From contig NZ_LGKP01000012.1 in the NCBI RefSeq assembly GCF_001306135.1, positions 62,001-126,000 of the forward strand: 64,000 nt of DNA. Direction: 5' to 3'. The stretch comes from Herpetosiphon geysericola (lineage in GTDB: Bacteria; Chloroflexota; Chloroflexia; Chloroflexales; Herpetosiphonaceae). Below, piece after piece: positions 59,405-64,000 of the stretch. Numbering within the stretch: the first letter of the stretch is position 1; every line of letters starts with the position of its first letter. Made by a program: the position numbers and the translations under genes. The notes under the pieces were generated by a model. The model was not told the origin of the DNA, ran no database searches, and saw only the letters and a program-made list of their open reading frames with translations.

Positions 59405-59825
59405 CGAGCAGTGGTCAGTTATCAGCAATGAGGTCTTTTGCTAGCTGGCCACTGCTGCCACGAAGGAGAGCAAAGAGCAAAGAGCATAGAACATAGAGCA
59501 TAGAGCATAGAGCATAGAAACTGCGAAGAACACGAAGCTTTTAGCCACAGATTGATTTGATTAGTATTCCCCAAAGCCCAAAGCCTCATCCTTCATAAAT
59601 CTCTGCGCCGCTGCGCTAAACGCTGATTCGCGAAGGACACGAAGCACGGTTTTTAGCCACAGATTCCACAGATTTATTTGATTATTGTTCTTACTAGCCG
59701 ATAGCCATCAGCCAAAAGCCTATAGCCCTTAATTCTTTGCGGCTTTGCGTTAAACGCTGATTCTTCTCCCTCATACTTTATCTTTCATCCTTCATCCCTC
59801 ATACTTTATCTTTCATCCTTCCATG
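59405..59825. repeat. Word-repeat intergenic region 6
   Basis: Contains AGAGCAAAGAGCATAGAACATAGAGCATAG runs, CTGCGAAGAACACGAAGC, TAGCCACAGATT (twice), CTCTGCGCCGCTGCGC, GCCGATAGCCATCAGCC, and TTCATCCTTCATCCCTCATAC. All of the words recur in regions 1-5. The interval 59394-59896 has no supported gene apart from the hbd promoter region (TATAAT near 59849). Confidence 0.75.
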
Positions 59826-59896
59826 TGACGCAGTGCATTCTAAGTCGGCTATAATAGCGCCAATAGATTGCTTGTTGTAGCACAAGGAGATGATCG

Positions 59897-60751
59897 ATGG
59901 CGATCACAAAAGTCGGGGTACTTGGCTGTGGCTTGATGGGCGCGGGCATTGCCCAAGTTGCCGCCCAAGCAGGCTTCACGACGGTTGTGCGGGAAGTTAA
60001 TCAAGCTGTGTTGGATAAAGGCTTGGCTCGCATCAATGCTATTTTGGAAAAGGATGTGAGCAAAGGTAAGCTTAGTGCCGCCGACCGCGATGCAAGCGTG
60101 GCCCGTTTGCATGGCACCACCAGCTTCGACGATTTGGCTGATTGTGATTTGATTATTGAGGCGATTGTTGAGCAGTTGCCAGCCAAACGCGAAGTCTTTA
60201 CTGCGCTTGATGCATTGTGTCCCCCCAGCACGATTTTTGTTTCCAATACTTCATCACTAACAATTATGGAAATGGCAGCAGTCACCAAGCGCCCTGATCG
60301 CTTTGCTGGCTTGCACTTCTTCAATCCTGTGCCAGTTATGAAATTGGTCGAGATTGTGCGCGCGCTGACGACCTCCGATGAAACAATTGCCGCATTGCAC
60401 GAATTTACCCGCGCTTTGGGCAAAACTCCAATCGATACCAGTGACACCACCGGATTTATTGTTAATCGGTTGCTTGTGCCGTTTTTGCTCGATGCAGTGC
60501 GCCTGCTCGAAAGCGGCGTTGCTACGCGCGAAGATATTGACGAGGGCATGAAACTGGGCTGTGGGCATCCGATGGGGCCATTAACCTTGCTCGATTTTGT
60601 GGGCATTGATACGGTCTACTCGATTGCCAATATTATGTTTGATGAATTTCGCGAGCCACGCTTTGCCCCGCCACCATTGCTGCGGCGCATGATGCTAGCA
60701 GGCCACTTCGGGCGCAAATCGGGCCAAGGCTTTTATAAGTATGAAGGATAA
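59897..60751 (+). CDS. hbd: 3-hydroxybutyryl-CoA dehydrogenase
   Basis: 284 residues, the usual length. The NAD fold is KVGVLGCGLMGAGIAQVAA at the start. IFVSNTSSLTIMEMA, FAGLHFFNPVPVMKLVEIV (catalytic His) and TSDTTGFIVNRLLVPF define the family. It oxidises or reduces 3-hydroxyacyl-CoA in butyrate-type metabolism or PHB/fatty acid turnover. AAGGAG lies nine bases before the ATG. An enoyl-CoA hydratase gene follows in the same direction after 257 bases. Confidence 0.94.
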   Translation: MAITKVGVLGCGLMGAGIAQVAAQAGFTTVVREVNQAVLDKGLARINAILEKDVSKGKLSAADRDASVARLHGTTSFDDLADCDLIIEAIVEQLPAKREVFTALDALCPPSTIFVSNTSSLTIMEMAAVTKRPDRFAGLHFFNPVPVMKLVEIVRALTTSDETIAALHEFTRALGKTPIDTSDTTGFIVNRLLVPFLLDAVRLLESGVATREDIDEGMKLGCGHPMGPLTLLDFVGIDTVYSIANIMFDEFREPRFAPPPLLRRMMLAGHFGRKSGQGFYKYEG

Positions 60752-60990
60752 ATTATGAAGGATGAATCACTTTATCCTTCATTTCTATGAATTTGTTTGA
60801 TCTTTCACTAGATTCTGCGCATTTTCGACTCATAAATCGTGCGAGATGAGCAATATTCTATTAATGTTTGATCGAAACTTCATCCCTCATCCTTACATAT
60901 GTTCAGCGTTGATCAAATAAAATATGCTGATTGCATATACCTGTAGATGATGGTTGATTGAAACATCATCCCTCATCCTTCATAATTCAT
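60752..60990. repeat. Word-repeat intergenic region 7
   Basis: ATGAAGGAT words in both orientations form a 9-bp hairpin with ATCCTTCAT just after hbd (about 60755-60785). TCATCCCTCATCC occurs twice more (near 60882 and 60966). The hairpin may act as the hbd terminator. Confidence 0.65.
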
Positions 60991-61008
60991 ACTTACCTAG
61001 GGGTTTCT

Positions 61009-61794
61009 ATGGCATTTGAAAATATTGTATTTGAGATTAACGAGCACGTTGCGGTTATAACGGTCAATCGGCCTAAGGCCTTAAATGCCTTAAATAGCGC
61101 AACGATTCGCGAATTGGGCCAAGCGGTCGATCAATTAGCCCAAGATTCCAGCGTTCGCGCCTTGATTATTACTGGTGCTGGCGAAAAAGCCTTTGTTGCT
61201 GGCGCTGATATTAGCGAAGTCAACAGCATCGAAAGCTCATTGCAGGGCAGCCAAATGTCCGAGGCTTTGCATGCTGTCTTGTGGAAACTTGGCGAATTAC
61301 CCCAAGTCACAATCGCTGCGATCAACGGTTTTGCGCTTGGCGGCGGCTTTGAGCTAGCCTTGGGCTGCGATATTCGGCTTGCTAGCGAACAAGCCCAAGT
61401 TGGCTTGCCCGAAGTTGGTTTAGGTTTGGTGCCTGGCTGGGGTGGCGCCTTGCGCGTGCAACGCTTGGCTGGCACTGGCGTGGCCAAATATTTGGTGCTG
61501 ACAGGCGAGCGAATTTCGGCGAGCGAAGCCCAACGGCTTGGCTTGATTGAAAAAATCGTGCCAGCAGCAGAATTACTTGATGAAGCGCATAAACTGGCCG
61601 CCAAGGTTGCCAAAAATGCGCCATTGGCGACGGCTCTAGCCAAGCGTTTAATCAATCGTGGTGCTGAAATGAGCCTGCGCGATGCAATTGCCTACGAAAA
61701 TGGCATCTTTGGCCAGCTCTGCATGACCGAAGATGTTAAAGAAGGCACCAGCGCATTCTTGGAAAAACGGGCTGCGAAATGGCAAGGCAAGTAA
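61009..61794 (+). CDS. Enoyl-CoA hydratase/isomerase (crotonase family)
   Basis: 261 residues. Crotonase motifs: RPKALNALNSATI, AFVAGADISEVNS, and AAINGFALGGGFELALGCDIRLAS with one catalytic Glu; VGLPEVGLGLVPGWGG holds the second. It hydrates 2-enoyl-CoA to 3-hydroxyacyl-CoA, the step before the Hbd reaction. The ATG at 61009 follows AGGGG; the longer frame to 60958 runs into the repeat words and is not used. Confidence 0.93.
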   Translation: MAFENIVFEINEHVAVITVNRPKALNALNSATIRELGQAVDQLAQDSSVRALIITGAGEKAFVAGADISEVNSIESSLQGSQMSEALHAVLWKLGELPQVTIAAINGFALGGGFELALGCDIRLASEQAQVGLPEVGLGLVPGWGGALRVQRLAGTGVAKYLVLTGERISASEAQRLGLIEKIVPAAELLDEAHKLAAKVAKNAPLATALAKRLINRGAEMSLRDAIAYENGIFGQLCMTEDVKEGTSAFLEKRAAKWQGK

Positions 61795-61873
61795 CTCAAT
61801 CTTTAGACTGAGTTAATCTAGTTGCTATTTAGCTATAATCGTACATACGTTCTGTTATAGGAGTGTGTATCAG

Positions 61874-62383
61874 ATGCAAAACGCTACTGTTGCCAAGATG
61901 ATCGCCGCTTTAGATGCTGATCGGGCGGCGAATCAAGCCAAATTTGGCGCGCTTGACCCAAATGCCTTGGTTTATGCTGATGGCCCGTGGACGGTCACCA
62001 ATATTATTAGCCATCTGACGATTTGGGAAGAAGAGTTTTTGAAGGGTTTGCAGGCCCATCAAGCAGGCCAAAGCTACCTGACCGAAATGCCAGATTTGGA
62101 AGGCGACGATGCAGGGCTGAATGCTTTCAATGCGCGCACGGTTGGCGAACGCAAGCACCTGAGCTACGAACAAGCGCTCGATCAATGGACAACAGTGCGC
62201 CAGCAAATCAAGGATACATTGGCAAGCTTTACGCCTGAACAAATCGCAGCGCCAATGGTTGCGCCTTGGGGTGGCGAGGCAGCTTCGCCAGTTGCCCAAA
62301 CTGGTGGGTGTATCTGGCACGAAGGCCATCATTTAAAAGAAACTTTGGCTGCTGTTGGTAACGATAGCGCCCAAGTTGGCTAA
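61874..62383 (+). CDS. DinB-fold protein
   Basis: 169 residues, a four-helix bundle. The metal histidines appear in IISHLTIWEEEF (about residue 48) and WHEGHHLKETL (about 150). DinB-like proteins include thiol-dependent isomerases and transferases; no specific reaction can be named. The ATG at 61874 has AGGAG ten bases upstream. TATAAT lies near 61835. The gene ends at a strong stem-loop shared with guaB. Confidence 0.75.
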   Translation: MQNATVAKMIAALDADRAANQAKFGALDPNALVYADGPWTVTNIISHLTIWEEEFLKGLQAHQAGQSYLTEMPDLEGDDAGLNAFNARTVGERKHLSYEQALDQWTTVRQQIKDTLASFTPEQIAAPMVAPWGGEAASPVAQTGGCIWHEGHHLKETLAAVGNDSAQVG

Positions 62384-62389
62384 AAATTG

Positions 62390-62423
62390 CAGCCCTGCTT
62401 CCGATTGTACGGAAGCAGGGCTG
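62390..62423. terminator. Bidirectional terminator between the DinB-fold gene and guaB
   Basis: A perfect 14-bp stem, CAGCCCTGCTTCCG (62390-62403) with its complement at 62410-62423, loop ATTGTA. T-rich sequence follows in both directions (TTT on plus, TTTTTA on minus). Confidence 0.88.
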
Positions 62424-62433
62424 TTTGAGAATT

Positions 62434-64000
<1,567 letters not shown>

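Overview
The window looks like a chromosomal segment of a filamentous Chloroflexota bacterium, most likely Herpetosiphon or a close relative. This is inferred, not searched. The grounds are the roughly 50% GC coding style, secreted proteins with Thr/Pro-rich stalks ending in a short 'YLPW/WLPF' tail, a DUF5667-type membrane partner beside an ECF sigma factor, many multidomain kinase, FHA and helix-turn-helix regulators, and intergenic DNA filled with a fixed lexicon of short words (for example CACGAAGAACACGAAG, GGATGAAGGATGA, GGCTATGGGCTGTTGGC).

Layout. 0-14 kb: a partial membrane gene, a secreted Kelch protein, an MBOAT-type acyltransferase, a PadR/hydrolase pair, a trans-sulfuration enzyme, a two-domain M16 peptidase, an RsbR-like STAS protein, a PatB-type C-S lyase and a secreted M23 peptidase. 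14-19 kb: a regulatory cluster with three stand-alone LuxR-type HTH proteins (two are recent duplicates with a shared 3' flank), an XRE protein carrying a sensor-like C-terminal domain, an FHA-winged-helix protein, and a membrane Ser/Thr kinase with a similar extracytoplasmic domain. 20-28 kb: a RamB/ScfR-like regulator, a TetR/MFS efflux pair with a clear operator, and the glyoxylate bypass (malate synthase, isocitrate lyase) behind a promoter flanked by palindromic operators. 28-37 kb: a shikimate-kinase-like protein with an unusual active site, small unknown genes, an AT-richer three-gene ATPase/DUF262 cluster that looks like a defence system, an M28 peptidase and a phosphotransferase.

37-49 kb: a phosphoesterase, a ClC-type channel, then a non-coding stretch at 39.6-39.9 kb, then an eight-gene surface-glycan operon (Wzm/Wzt exporter, glycosyltransferases, methyltransferases, heptose-phosphate kinase). 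49-64 kb: a giant beta-helix secreted protein, another M23 peptidase, an E2-acyltransferase-like protein that has lost its catalytic residues, an ECF sigma/partner pair, two beta-oxidation-type enzymes, a DinB-fold protein, and the 3' part of guaB (IMP dehydrogenase), interrupted by a LAGLIDADG intein.

The most unusual element is at 39.63-39.85 kb on the minus strand. Two tRNA-like units each have the T-arm/CCA half placed upstream of the D-arm half. Read as ordinary tRNAs they do not fold. Read as circularly permuted tRNAs, one has a 7/7 acceptor stem and a 5/5 anticodon stem, and the other has a 6/7 acceptor stem (with one G-U) and a 5/5 anticodon stem. The second highlight is the IMPDH intein, whose +1 residue is the catalytic cysteine of the host enzyme. 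Functions given are from reading the sequence; no database search was possible.
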